Shown one piece after another: positions 1 through 7,495 of a stretch of DNA of 13,582 bases (the first letter of the stretch is position 1; the number at the start of each line of letters is the position of its first letter). A model generated the notes under the pieces. That model worked only from the letters and a program-made list of their open reading frames with translations. It did no database searches and was not told the DNA's origin. The translations under genes were made by a program, and so were the position numbers. The stretch is from a bacterium. GTDB lineage: Bacteria; Spirochaetota; Spirochaetia; JABEVK01. The stretch is from assembly GCA_021781625.1 (NCBI GenBank), contig JAJXWL010000027.1, positions 1 to 13,582 of the forward strand. Reading direction: 5' to 3'.

Positions 1-360
1 GTGATCGTCCTGACAACAAGAACCTGGCCTGCGGATTTTCATTACCCTCTCGTGCAAGCCAAGTTGGCGGCTCAAAATCATCAGGTCTACCAAGCTTTGT
101 GGTTTTATCAGCAAGCGGTTCGGCGCTATCCTCGTCAAAGTATCGTTTGGGCTGATTATGGGGAATATTTAGAACGACTGCATCGTTACCCAGCAGCCTT
201 AGGGGCACTGAATCATGCCTTAGCCTTGCATCGCACCCCGGCTGTGTTGCAAGCTCATGCCAGAGTTCTTTGGGCTCTGGGACGACGTGAACAGGCTCGT
301 CGTGAATGGGCCCAAGCTAAAGCCTTAGCCCGCGATTGGCGTTTGGGAGATAATCCATGA
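1..360 (+). CDS. TPR-repeat protein, C-terminal part (probably cut by window edge)
   Basis: The reading frame is open from the first base. A GTG happens to sit there, but it has no visible upstream context, so the gene probably begins outside the window. The visible 119 residues are almost all helical and form about three tetratricopeptide-like helix pairs, near residues 14-45, 46-79 and 80-112. Recurring Trp/Tyr, Ala and Leu sit at TPR-type positions, as in 'ALWFYQQAVRRYP' and 'YPAALGALNHALAL'. TPR domains bind other proteins; no partner can be read here. There is no visible signal peptide or membrane segment in this part. The stop overlaps the fliO start (ATGA at 357-360) and the fliO ribosome site (GGGAG, 345-349) lies inside this gene, so the two are probably co-transcribed and coupled. 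A TPR gene is not the usual neighbour upstream of fliO, where fliN is common. TPR family assignment is fairly sure; the role is unknown. Confidence 0.7.
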   Translation: MIVLTTRTWPADFHYPLVQAKLAAQNHQVYQALWFYQQAVRRYPRQSIVWADYGEYLERLHRYPAALGALNHALALHRTPAVLQAHARVLWALGRREQARREWAQAKALARDWRLGDNP

Positions 361-983
361 AAATTCTTCTGTTGTTGTTGTGTTTTTTTACCACGTTGTC
401 TTTAACGGCTCAAAAAGTCGCCCCCGCTACACCCTCTTCGGTTCAACCTAAGACGTCACAAACTCCAACGTTGAGCACGCCTGGGCTTGTAAATGAAAAA
501 GATATTAAAATTCCTGAAAATACAACCTCAACGACACCAGCACCTGCGGAATTGACGATTTGGGATTTTGTCCGCATGGTAGTTGTTCTGGCTTTAGTTA
601 TCGGCCTTGTGGTAGGGTTCCTTTGGTTTCTCAAAAAGTTATCACGACGCGGCAATAGTCCTGAGGATCCGATCAAAGTTCTGCATACTCACGTTTTGTC
701 AGGAAACAAAACTCTGTACATTGTTGAGTTAGGTACACAAGTTCTTCTTTTAGGGAGCGGGGATTCTGGTGTTTCGTTACTAATGCCCATCACTGACGAA
801 GAAACTCTGGATGCCATTCGACTGGCTTCTAGCCGACAATCCGCCGCAAAGGCCGTCTTTAGTTCAATTTTGGCCAATATGTTAGGAAAAAAGCCCCCGG
901 AAGGTGCAACTGTAAACACTCCGGTGGAAGAAAGTTCAGATTTTCTGAAAAAACAACGAGAAAGGTTGAAAAATTTGCGGTGA
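357..983 (+). CDS. fliO: Flagellar biosynthesis protein FliO (FliZ in some spirochaete annotations)
   Basis: FliO helps assemble the FliP ring of the flagellar type III export gate and sits in the inner membrane. The 208-aa product begins with a signal-like hydrophobic stretch (residues 1-19, 'MKILLLLLCFFTTLSLTAQ'). A Pro/Thr/Ser-rich linker of about 50 residues follows, then one clear membrane helix (about 72-92), a basic 'KKLSRR' stop-transfer and a small cytoplasmic domain. That domain carries the FliO-like beta pattern 'LYIVELGTQVLLLGSGDSGV' (about 120-139). The tail is basic. FliO sequences are poorly conserved, so the call rests on topology, this motif and its place directly before fliP. 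The start ATG has a good ribosome site (GGGAG, 7 nt upstream) and overlaps the stop of the TPR gene. The final codons contain a weak promoter-like TTGAAA-N17-TAAAAC. No defect is seen. Confidence 0.88.
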   Translation: MKILLLLLCFFTTLSLTAQKVAPATPSSVQPKTSQTPTLSTPGLVNEKDIKIPENTTSTTPAPAELTIWDFVRMVVVLALVIGLVVGFLWFLKKLSRRGNSPEDPIKVLHTHVLSGNKTLYIVELGTQVLLLGSGDSGVSLLMPITDEETLDAIRLASSRQSAAKAVFSSILANMLGKKPPEGATVNTPVEESSDFLKKQRERLKNLR

Positions 984-1028
984 TAGTGTAAAACCTTAAC
1001 TGGAAAAGTTTTCTTCTTTTCAAAACCT

Positions 1029-1036
1029 GGGGGGGG
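1029..1036 (+). repeat. G8 homopolymer tract at the fliP ribosome-binding site
   Basis: Eight consecutive G residues lie one base before the fliP ATG (1038). No AGGAGG-type Shine-Dalgarno sequence is present elsewhere in the 54-nt gap, so this G run must itself serve as the ribosome site, and the spacing is unusually short. Runs of eight G are prone to slippage, and a change in length would shift the distance between the pairing bases and the start codon. flhB likewise relies on a run of six G (2915-2920), three bases before its ATG. The tract is certain; any switching is inference. Confidence 0.6.
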
Positions 1037-1037
1037 A

Positions 1038-1832
1038 ATGAAAAGAAAGTTTTGGGGAATCCTAGGCCTCGTGATGGTCCTAGGTGGCGTGCCCGTGGGG
1101 ACGGTGCAGGCTCAACAACGTGTAGTTCAGACCTCAACAGGGCTGGGGCTACCTTTTGTCGATATTAATCTCAGACCAGCGCACGGTTCGAAAGAAACGG
1201 CTCTGTCTGTACAGCTCCTTGTTCTTCTTACGGCGTTATCCCTAGCTCCGTCTTTACTCATTCTCATGACAGGTTTCTTGCGCATTTCCATTGTGCTCGA
1301 CTTTGTAAAACGAGCTTTGGGGTTACAGCAAGTTCCGCCGAACCAAGTGATGTTGGGGATAGCTCTCTTTTTGACGTTATTTATCCAATTCCCAGTTTTT
1401 CAGCAGATCTACAACGAGGCCTACGTCCCCTATACCAAAGGGACGATCAATACCACCGAGTTTTTACAAAAAGCAGAATCTCCTCTGCGCTACTTCATGT
1501 TTCGGCAAATGGGTACAAATAATTTTAGTGATATTAAGCTTTTTATGAGGCTTTCGAATTTGCCTAAACCCGAAAATATGAGCCAAGTTCCCACGTATGT
1601 CTTGGTTCCTGCATTTATTCTTCATGAAATGACGGTGGCCTTCAAGATTGGAATTCTGATTTACATTCCCTTTTTGATCATCGATATGGTTGTGGCCTCG
1701 GTACTTATGGCCATGGGTATGATTATGTTGCCGCCTGTGCTCATTAGTGCGCCGTTCAAACTCATTCTTTTTGTGATGGTGGATGGGTGGACTCTCCTGA
1801 CGACTGGACTCGTCAAAAGTTTCAATATGTAA
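1038..1832 (+). CDS. fliP: Flagellar type III export gate protein FliP
   Basis: FliP forms a pentamer with FliQ and FliR that makes the helical export pore in the flagellar basal body. The 264-aa product starts with a cleavable signal peptide (basic KRK, then a hydrophobic stretch, ending near 'TVQAQQ' at 22-27), as is usual for FliP. Membrane segments follow at about 57-80, 103-121, 186-228 (two adjacent helices) and 235-258. Family signatures are clear: 'MTGFLRISIVLDFVKRALG' (77-95), 'ESPLRYFMFRQ' (147-157), and 'LIIDMVVASVLMAMGMIMLPP' around 213-233. The Met-rich 'MGMIM' corresponds to the gate loop that seals the pore. The usual 'SELKTAF' stretch reads 'HEMTVAF' here. Length is normal. 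The chosen ATG gives a proper signal peptide; the ribosome site before it is an unusual run of G. The gene ends directly before the fliQ ribosome site. Confidence 0.97.
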   Translation: MKRKFWGILGLVMVLGGVPVGTVQAQQRVVQTSTGLGLPFVDINLRPAHGSKETALSVQLLVLLTALSLAPSLLILMTGFLRISIVLDFVKRALGLQQVPPNQVMLGIALFLTLFIQFPVFQQIYNEAYVPYTKGTINTTEFLQKAESPLRYFMFRQMGTNNFSDIKLFMRLSNLPKPENMSQVPTYVLVPAFILHEMTVAFKIGILIYIPFLIIDMVVASVLMAMGMIMLPPVLISAPFKLILFVMVDGWTLLTTGLVKSFNM

Positions 1833-1844
1833 GGAGAAAAGAAT

Positions 1845-2114
1845 ATGGATATTGGACAAATTACGGCTCTTTTTAATGGGGGACTGATTCAAACCTTGGT
1901 TCTGGTTGCCCCTGTGCTCATCGTGGGTACGGTTGTAGGATTAGTGGTTTCGATTTTACAAGCGACGACTCAGATCCAAGATCAAACCTTGTCTTTTGTT
2001 CCGAAAATTGTCGCGATTTTTGCCGCTTTAATATTTTTTGGTCCTTGGATGTTTCAGACTATTCAGCAGTACACCGTCCACATTTTTAATTTGATTCCTC
2101 AGATGGTGAAGTAG
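1845..2114 (+). CDS. fliQ: Flagellar type III export gate protein FliQ
   Basis: FliQ packs around the FliP/FliR pore as four copies of a two-helix hairpin in the inner membrane. The 89-aa length is normal for the family. Two membrane helices are visible (about 14-38 and 53-74), joined by the highly conserved loop 'VSILQATTQIQDQTLSFVPK' (35-54), which is the strongest FliQ signature. The ATG at 1845 has a strong ribosome site (AAGGAG, 1831-1836, spacing 8) that overlaps the fliP stop codon. The fliR start follows six bases after the stop, so fliQ and fliR are likely coupled. Nothing unusual is seen. Confidence 0.97.
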   Translation: MDIGQITALFNGGLIQTLVLVAPVLIVGTVVGLVVSILQATTQIQDQTLSFVPKIVAIFAALIFFGPWMFQTIQQYTVHIFNLIPQMVK

Positions 2115-2120
2115 GCTAAG

Positions 2121-2927
2121 GTGTTCCTTTCGGCCATCTTTACCCATGCAAATTTGTTTTTTCTCCTTCTGGTGCGTGTTTTTGCCATGCTTTCCGTGGC
2201 TCCCTTGTTTTCGAGTGAAGCGATTCCTGGGGCCGGGCGTGCAGGACTGGCATTTTTTACCGCGATTGTGATTTTTCCGTGGATGCTTCAGTCGGGGTAC
2301 CCCATTCCAGATAACGGCTTAGCTTATGTCGGGCTATTAGTCGGTGAAGCCTTGCTGGGGATACTTCAAGGTTTCTTTTTGGTTTTGATTTATTCGGTTT
2401 TTCAAATGACGGGGCAGTTTTTTGCCCAGCAAATGGGGTTTAGTGCCAGTGAAACGTATGACCCTTTAGCCCAGTTGGAGTTGCCTGTACTCGGTCAGTT
2501 TACTAACCTTATTGCGATGATGGTTTTTCTTTCGGTGGGTGGCTTTTCGAAAATCTTTTTAGTGAATGTTTGGGCGAGTTTTCACGCGATCCGTGCCGTC
2601 GATTTCTTGACTCAGCAAAATGTCGTCAATCAGATGCTGATTTCTGGGCTGGGGGTCATGTTTGAACGCTCCTTTTTGCTGAGCTTGCCCGTTTTTGGGA
2701 TTCTTTTATTGACGACGACAGCCTTAGGTCTGATTGGTAAAGCGGCACCTCAAATGAACTTAATGATGATGGGGTTTCCGATTTCCATAGGTGTGGGTTT
2801 TGCCGTATTGATGTTGGGAATGCCCTTTTTGCTTTCGGCCTTTGCCGCAGTGGTCAATAACGGCTTTACCCAATTGACCGATTTGATGTTTCGCTTATCC
2901 CACCATACCGCAACGGGGGGACCATGA
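2121..2927 (+). CDS. fliR: Flagellar type III export gate protein FliR
   Basis: FliR is the single subunit that closes the FliP5FliQ4FliR1 export gate; structurally it resembles a FliP-FliQ fusion. The product has 268 residues and six or so hydrophobic segments, at about 8-30, 40-56, 66-95, 128-150, 184-206 and 218-246. Family signatures are 'VRVFAMLSVAPLFSSEAIP' (18-36), 'QQMGFSASETYDPLAQLELP' (103-122) and 'KAAPQMNLMMMGFPISIGVG' (207-226), the conserved PQxN plug region. The start is GTG at 2121; the ribosome site is weak (an AGG within the fliQ stop region), which fits translation coupled to fliQ, six bases upstream. A downstream ATG would remove the first conserved helix, so GTG is preferred. 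The stop overlaps the flhB start by 4 nt. Confidence 0.96.
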   Translation: MFLSAIFTHANLFFLLLVRVFAMLSVAPLFSSEAIPGAGRAGLAFFTAIVIFPWMLQSGYPIPDNGLAYVGLLVGEALLGILQGFFLVLIYSVFQMTGQFFAQQMGFSASETYDPLAQLELPVLGQFTNLIAMMVFLSVGGFSKIFLVNVWASFHAIRAVDFLTQQNVVNQMLISGLGVMFERSFLLSLPVFGILLLTTTALGLIGKAAPQMNLMMMGFPISIGVGFAVLMLGMPFLLSAFAAVVNNGFTQLTDLMFRLSHHTATGGP

Positions 2928-4081
2928 GCGAACCTTTCGAAATCTTTCGCTTTCCCTGGAGTGCTCTTCCCACTGACTCTCTTTGGTCCTTGCAATGGTT
3001 TGCGGCCGAAGATGAAGGTCGTACCGAAGAACCTTCCGAAACAAAAATCCGAAAATCCCGTGAAGAAGGAAAAGTTGCTCGTTCTGTCGACATTGTCGCT
3101 GGGGTGGTTCTTTTACTTCCTATGCTACTCATTGCCTTTCTCTCGAGTTATTTTTGGGAAAATGCTACAGCGATGATGACGTGGTTTATATCACAGGCTA
3201 CGGCGATAGACCCCGTTCAAGGCGGAGGACAAATTTCGGGTGTGTTTTTCTTGTATATGGCTAAGTTGGTCCTGCCGGTTTTGGGCATTGCCTTTTTAGG
3301 TGCCCTCGTAGCCAATCTTCTTCAGTTTGGCTTTCTTTTTTCGATTAAGCCGATCACGCCAGACTTTACCCGTATTGTCCCGAAGTTTGGAAAGTGGCTC
3401 CAAAACTCGCTATTTTCAACCCAGGCCCTTTTTAATATTGGTAAGCAGGTTGTCAAAGTTGTCGCCTTAGGGGCTATTGCCTGGCTTAATGTTCAAAGCT
3501 CATGGCCTCAATTGATGAACCTCATCAGTCAACCAATGGGGACGGCAACCTCGTTCCTATGGGGGTTAGCGATGACCATCATACTGCAAAGTGCCGTAGT
3601 GATGCTTTTGCTGGCAATCCCCGATTATTTATTTCAACGTTGGCAACACCGGGAATCTTTGAAAATGAGTCGGGAAGAAATTAAAGAAGAGCACAAGCAA
3701 CAAGAAGGTGATCCTTTAATCCGTTCTCGACTGCGGGAAAGAATGCGCGAGATTTTGCGGCGCAATATGATGCAGAATGTTCCCCGAGCAGATGTGATTA
3801 TTACCAACCCGACCCACTTTGCCATAGCCTTACAGTTTGATGCCAAAACTATGGTTGCTCCCACTGTTTTAGCGAAAGGACAGGACCTCATTGCCCAGCG
3901 TATCAAAGAGATTGCGGCTCAAAATAATGTCCCCATCATGGAAAATAAACCCTTGGCGAGAGCCTTATACGCTTCAGTCGAAGTGGGCGATCAAATCCCT
4001 CAAGAGTATTGGGAAGTAGTGGCCAATGTCTTGAAAGAAGTTTACCTCCTATCAGGAAAGAGTCAGTATGTGGTGGGTTAA
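2924..4081 (+). CDS. flhB: Flagellar export substrate-specificity switch protein FlhB
   Basis: FlhB guides export substrates and switches the machine from rod/hook to filament proteins by cleaving itself. The 385-aa product has an N-terminal extension of about 25 residues, then 'FAAEDEGRTEEPSETKIRK' (26-44), a form typical of spirochaetes. Four membrane helices follow (about 56-77, 106-137, 168-188, 212-233), then a cytoplasmic domain. The autocleavage motif NPTH is intact at residues 295-298, between Asn and Pro in the family. Downstream 'ENKPLARALY' (340-349) is also conserved. The ATG overlaps the fliR stop (ATGA) and is preceded by six G at only 3-nt spacing; a TTG at 2993 would give a shorter N-terminus nearer the usual length but has no ribosome site. 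A hairpin after the stop touches the flhA ribosome site. Confidence 0.97.
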   Translation: MSEPFEIFRFPWSALPTDSLWSLQWFAAEDEGRTEEPSETKIRKSREEGKVARSVDIVAGVVLLLPMLLIAFLSSYFWENATAMMTWFISQATAIDPVQGGGQISGVFFLYMAKLVLPVLGIAFLGALVANLLQFGFLFSIKPITPDFTRIVPKFGKWLQNSLFSTQALFNIGKQVVKVVALGAIAWLNVQSSWPQLMNLISQPMGTATSFLWGLAMTIILQSAVVMLLLAIPDYLFQRWQHRESLKMSREEIKEEHKQQEGDPLIRSRLRERMREILRRNMMQNVPRADVIITNPTHFAIALQFDAKTMVAPTVLAKGQDLIAQRIKEIAAQNNVPIMENKPLARALYASVEVGDQIPQEYWEVVANVLKEVYLLSGKSQYVVG

Positions 4082-4089
4082 GGGCGCGG

Positions 4090-4106
4090 TTGCTCTTCGT
4101 GAGCAA
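4090..4106 (+). promoter_or_regulatory. RNA hairpin overlapping the flhA ribosome-binding site
   Basis: In the 36-nt flhB-flhA gap, TTGCTC (4090-4095) and GAGCAA (4101-4106) form a perfect 6-bp stem closing a 5-nt TTCGT loop. The 3' arm shares its last two A residues with the flhA Shine-Dalgarno AAGGAG (4105-4110). Ribosomes finishing flhB at 4081 stop 8 nt before the stem, so they could open or hold it. This would tie flhA translation to flhB translation. The pairing is seen directly; the regulatory effect is inferred. Confidence 0.4.
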
Positions 4107-4117
4107 GGAGAAGTCAA

Positions 4118-6238
4118 ATGAGCGATTTTTTACAGACGTTCCGAACCAGTTTCTCAAAGGGACGCTCCGATGCCGCGATGGCTGCCGGTATTATCGCTGT
4201 TGTTCTCATGCTCTTGATCCCGTTACCGACGTTCCTCTTGGATACCTTTTTATCTCTCAACCTTTTGTTTGCGATACTGATTATTCTCGTTGTCATTTAT
4301 ACCCGGCGAGTCCTCGATTTTACGATGTTTCCGACCTTGCTCTTGGTGACCACCGTGTTTGGCTTAGCTTTGAACATCTCGACCACACGGTTGATTTTGA
4401 CAGAAGGGCATGCGTTTGATGGCAAGATTATTCGCGCTTTTGCCACGTTTGTGGTAGGAGCCTCTCAGGGCAATATTTCTGTGATGAACCTCGTGGTGGG
4501 GTCCATCATCTTCATCATCCTTTTGGCCGTTCAGTTTATTGTGATTACCAAAGGTGCCACCCGGGTTGCCGAAGTCGCCGCGAGGTTTACCTTGGATGGA
4601 TTGCCCGCCAAGCAAATGACGATTGATAACTCTTTTTCAAGTGGTGCCATTTCCGAAGAGGAAGCCCAACATCGAAAAGATGACTTGCAAGCAGAAGTAA
4701 ACTTTTTTGGCGCCATGGATGGTGCCTCAAAATTTGTTTCGGGGAACGTTAAGGTGGGGTTGTTGATCACCTTGGTGAATGTGATTGCAGGTCTGATTAT
4801 TGGGATGACCATTCACCATGAACCTTTAAATGAAGCCTTAACAACTTATGTCAGTCTGACGATCGGAGACGGGTTAGTGACTCAGCTTCCAGCGTTGCTC
4901 ATTTCGGTTGCGACGGGTCTTTTGGTGACGCGTTCTTCCAATACGAGTGTCGGTGAGGCGGCTTTAAAACAATTTACGCAACAAGCCAAAGTCTACTGGG
5001 TGGCGGCTGTTTTCTTGACTATCCTGGGGTTCATCCCCGGATTTCCTTGGTACATTCTTTTGCCGTTAGCTGGCTTGGTCTACTACTTAGCTTTCCGTCT
5101 TTCTCGGGTAGAAATCCAAAAACAAGAGCAAGCCCAAGAAGCTGCGAAGGCTTCCACGGGGTCGAAAAGTGGAGAACCCGCCAAGGGGCCCGAAACCGTG
5201 GCTCCTTTGGATCCGCTTAGCTTAGAGCTTGGCTATGGTCTGATTCCTCTCGTGGATAAAGAGCAGGGGGCTGAACTATTGGAACGCATCACCCGCATTC
5301 GGCGTGAAACAGCACTGGATTTGGGGTTAGTTGTTCCTCGAATTCGCATTATTGATAATATGCGACTAGAACCCAGCGACTATAGTCTCAAGATTAAAGG
5401 GGTCGAAGTCGGGAAAGGGACCATTAGAATGGGAAGTTTCTTGGCGATCAATCCTGGCGGTGAGCGTGAAGAAATCCCAGGCGAAAAAACTTTTGACCCG
5501 GCCTTTCATTTGCCTGCCTTGTGGATCAGTGAAGAAGACCGAGATAAAGCGGAACGGGCGGGGTATACCGTGGTGGATTCTCCTTCGATCATCGCGACAC
5601 ATTTGACCGAAGTCATTAAGCACCATGCGCCCGAGATTTTGGGGCGCCAGGAAGTTCAAAGTCTTATTGAGACGGTCAAGGCCGATTACCCAGCTGTCGT
5701 GGAAGAAGTTCTGAAAATCTTTGGCTTGGGTGAATTGCAAAAAGTTCTTCAAGGTCTTTTATCGGAACAAGTTTCGATCCGAAATCTCGTGGTGATTTTA
5801 GAAACGGTGGCCGATTACGGCCCAATTACAAAAGATGTGAGTTTTCTCATCGAAAAAGTACGGCAAGCACTTTCCCGGCAGATTTGTCTCCAGTACGCTG
5901 ATGAGTCAAAGGTATTACATGTGCTAACTTTGGAACCTGCGCTGGAACAAAAGATTATTGAATCCCGTCACGACGGAGTGGGAGGGGCGGTGGCTGCCTT
6001 AGAACCGGAATTTATGCGTTTATGGATCAATGCCATTACAAACGCCTTTAGAAACACACAAAATATGGGATACTTACCTGTTCTGCTCACTAGTGAAGCT
6101 GCTCGGGCCTTGGTCAAAAACAGTACTCAGCGTGAAATCCCCGATTTAACAGTCTTATCCGTGCCTGAAATTGCTTCGAATATCCGGGTAGAATCTTTGG
6201 GTGAAGTCCAGATCGCAGAACAGGCCAAAGCATCATGA
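4118..6238 (+). CDS. flhA: Flagellar type III export gate protein FlhA
   Basis: FlhA forms the nine-membered cytoplasmic ring of the export apparatus; it docks chaperone-substrate complexes and takes part in proton-driven export. The 706-aa length is normal. The N-terminal half has about eight membrane helices between residues 20 and 325. The conserved FHIPEP-family cytoplasmic loop lies between them: 'VAEVAARFTLDGLPAKQM' (150-167), then an acidic-basic stretch 'EEEAQHRKDDLQAEVNFFGA' (180-199) and 'MDGASKFV' (200-207). A charged linker (about 330-365) leads to the C-terminal ring domain (about 366-690), with 'DPLSLELGYGLIPLVD' and 'LLERITRIRRETALDLG' as clear markers. The ribosome site AAGGAG (4105-4110) lies 7 nt before the ATG and is partly in a hairpin. 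The stop codon overlaps a possible 12-codon ORF leading to flhF. Confidence 0.98.
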   Translation: MSDFLQTFRTSFSKGRSDAAMAAGIIAVVLMLLIPLPTFLLDTFLSLNLLFAILIILVVIYTRRVLDFTMFPTLLLVTTVFGLALNISTTRLILTEGHAFDGKIIRAFATFVVGASQGNISVMNLVVGSIIFIILLAVQFIVITKGATRVAEVAARFTLDGLPAKQMTIDNSFSSGAISEEEAQHRKDDLQAEVNFFGAMDGASKFVSGNVKVGLLITLVNVIAGLIIGMTIHHEPLNEALTTYVSLTIGDGLVTQLPALLISVATGLLVTRSSNTSVGEAALKQFTQQAKVYWVAAVFLTILGFIPGFPWYILLPLAGLVYYLAFRLSRVEIQKQEQAQEAAKASTGSKSGEPAKGPETVAPLDPLSLELGYGLIPLVDKEQGAELLERITRIRRETALDLGLVVPRIRIIDNMRLEPSDYSLKIKGVEVGKGTIRMGSFLAINPGGEREEIPGEKTFDPAFHLPALWISEEDRDKAERAGYTVVDSPSIIATHLTEVIKHHAPEILGRQEVQSLIETVKADYPAVVEEVLKIFGLGELQKVLQGLLSEQVSIRNLVVILETVADYGPITKDVSFLIEKVRQALSRQICLQYADESKVLHVLTLEPALEQKIIESRHDGVGGAVAALEPEFMRLWINAITNAFRNTQNMGYLPVLLTSEAARALVKNSTQREIPDLTVLSVPEIASNIRVESLGEVQIAEQAKAS

Positions 6239-6273
6239 ATATCCAATTACGTCGAATAAGGAAAAGGAGGTAG
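6235..6273 (+). other. Possible 12-codon leader-type ORF between flhA and flhF
   Basis: An ATG overlapping the flhA stop (ATGA at 6235-6238) opens a short frame, MNIQLRRIRKRR, that ends with TAG at 6271-6273. Its last two codons, AGG AGG, form the flhF Shine-Dalgarno sequence (AAGGAGG, 6264-6270). Five of the twelve residues are Arg and three of those use AGG. Translation would carry ribosomes from flhA onto the flhF start region. Purine-rich ribosome sites naturally read as Lys/Arg/Glu codons, so chance is a fair explanation. Confidence 0.2.
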
Positions 6274-6280
6274 AGCCAGA

Positions 6281-7495
6281 ATGCACCAGTATTTCACCGA
6301 AAGTGGCGCCACATTCCAAGAAGCTATGGACAAAGTTCGGATCAAGTACGGCACATCCGCGCAAGTTACCTCACACCGAACGATTGAAATAGGGGGCTTT
6401 CTTGGTTTCTTTCAGCGAGAAGGAGTGGAAATCTCGGGGTTTTTAAAACACGAATGGAACACCCCAGATAAAGAGAAAGAAAAGGCCAAATTAGAAGAAG
6501 AAAAGCGAAAAATCCTGGCGGCGGCACAAGCTAAGGCTGCAGAAGATAAAAAAGAGGAACATATCAAAATTGTTTTAGAAGAAGTCAAACTTCTCAAAAA
6601 ACAGTTGGAAGAGTTGCCTGAGAAGCTTCCCGAGTCTCGACCTTCACAAGAACACCCCTCTTTGACTCGTTTGACGGAGCTTTTGGAAGATAATGATTTT
6701 TCGCCTGCGTACATCCGGATGTTGCTTGACCGTGTTAAACGAGAGTGCAGTATGGCAGACCTAGAAGACTTTGATCTTCTGGAAAGTCGGGCTGTTGAGT
6801 GGATTGCTGAATCTCTGGCAATTTATGAAGAGCAATCCGCCGCGAAGCCACGTATTTTTATTTTAGTTGGTCCCACGGGAGTCGGAAAAACAACGACAAT
6901 AGCCAAGTTAGCGGCTGTCTACGGATTGGGTGTCGGTGGTGAAAAACCGCAGAAACTCTCGATGATCACCATAGATAATTATCGGATTGGGGCTAAACAA
7001 CAAATTGAGTCTTATGGCGAAATCATGGAAATTCCAGTGACCTGTGTGGAGAGTTTTGATGCCCTTCGCCAACGGGTAGAGTTGGATTCTCAGCGTGATA
7101 TGATTTTAATTGATACGATTGGAAAAAGTCCTAAGGATTTTCTGAAATTAGCGGAAATGCGACAGTTGCTGGAGGGGTGCGGACGTTCTAGCGAAGTGCA
7201 CTTAGCCGTCAGCGCTACGACCAAAACCAAAGATATCCGGGAAATCTTTCAGCAATTTGAATCCTTTGGCTACCGTTCTTTGGTATTAACGAAGTTAGAT
7301 GAGACCACGGTAGTGGGAAATTTGATTTCGCTTTCTTGGGAACGTCAAAAACCTGTTTCGTTTTATACGGATGGTCAAGCCGTTCCTCAAAACATTCAAC
7401 GAGCTTCGAAAAGTTTTCTCCTCGAACGTCTGGTGGGCTTCCGGCCCGAAAATCTTAAACTCATGAAAAGGACCGAAAATGGCCGATCAAGCTGA
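6281..7495 (+). CDS. flhF: Flagellar SRP-type GTPase FlhF
   Basis: FlhF is a GTPase related to the signal recognition particle proteins Ffh and FtsY; it marks where a flagellum is built and works with FlhG. The 404-aa product has the FlhF N-terminal B domain (1-57, with 'IEIGGFLGFFQREGVEISGF' at 35-54), a charged coiled-coil-like segment (60-115), and N and G domains (about 125-390). G1 is GPTGVGKT (197-204), the next motif is 'IDNYRIGAKQQ' (231-241), G3 reads DTIGKSPKD (278-286), with Ile where many GTPases have Ala, and G4 is TKLDE (337-341). A late 'GQAVPQNI' (365-372) matches the FlhF closing loop. The ATG has a strong ribosome site (AAGGAGG, spacing 10). Its last 17 nt overlap flhG, so the pair should be made together. 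Confidence 0.96.
   Translation: MHQYFTESGATFQEAMDKVRIKYGTSAQVTSHRTIEIGGFLGFFQREGVEISGFLKHEWNTPDKEKEKAKLEEEKRKILAAAQAKAAEDKKEEHIKIVLEEVKLLKKQLEELPEKLPESRPSQEHPSLTRLTELLEDNDFSPAYIRMLLDRVKRECSMADLEDFDLLESRAVEWIAESLAIYEEQSAAKPRIFILVGPTGVGKTTTIAKLAAVYGLGVGGEKPQKLSMITIDNYRIGAKQQIESYGEIMEIPVTCVESFDALRQRVELDSQRDMILIDTIGKSPKDFLKLAEMRQLLEGCGRSSEVHLAVSATTKTKDIREIFQQFESFGYRSLVLTKLDETTVVGNLISLSWERQKPVSFYTDGQAVPQNIQRASKSFLLERLVGFRPENLKLMKRTENGRSS

Noticed and set aside
1464..1892. 142-codon minus-strand frame across fliP and fliQ
   Set aside because: It lies opposite well-recognised fliP and fliQ, is rich in His/Asn/Arg as expected for an antisense of membrane codons, and matches no family I know.
7482..7489. 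GCCGATCA near the flhG start with TAAACTCA upstream, resembling a sigma-28 promoter
   Set aside because: The spacer is 18 nt rather than about 11, and the site encodes the start of flhG within an overlapping gene pair.
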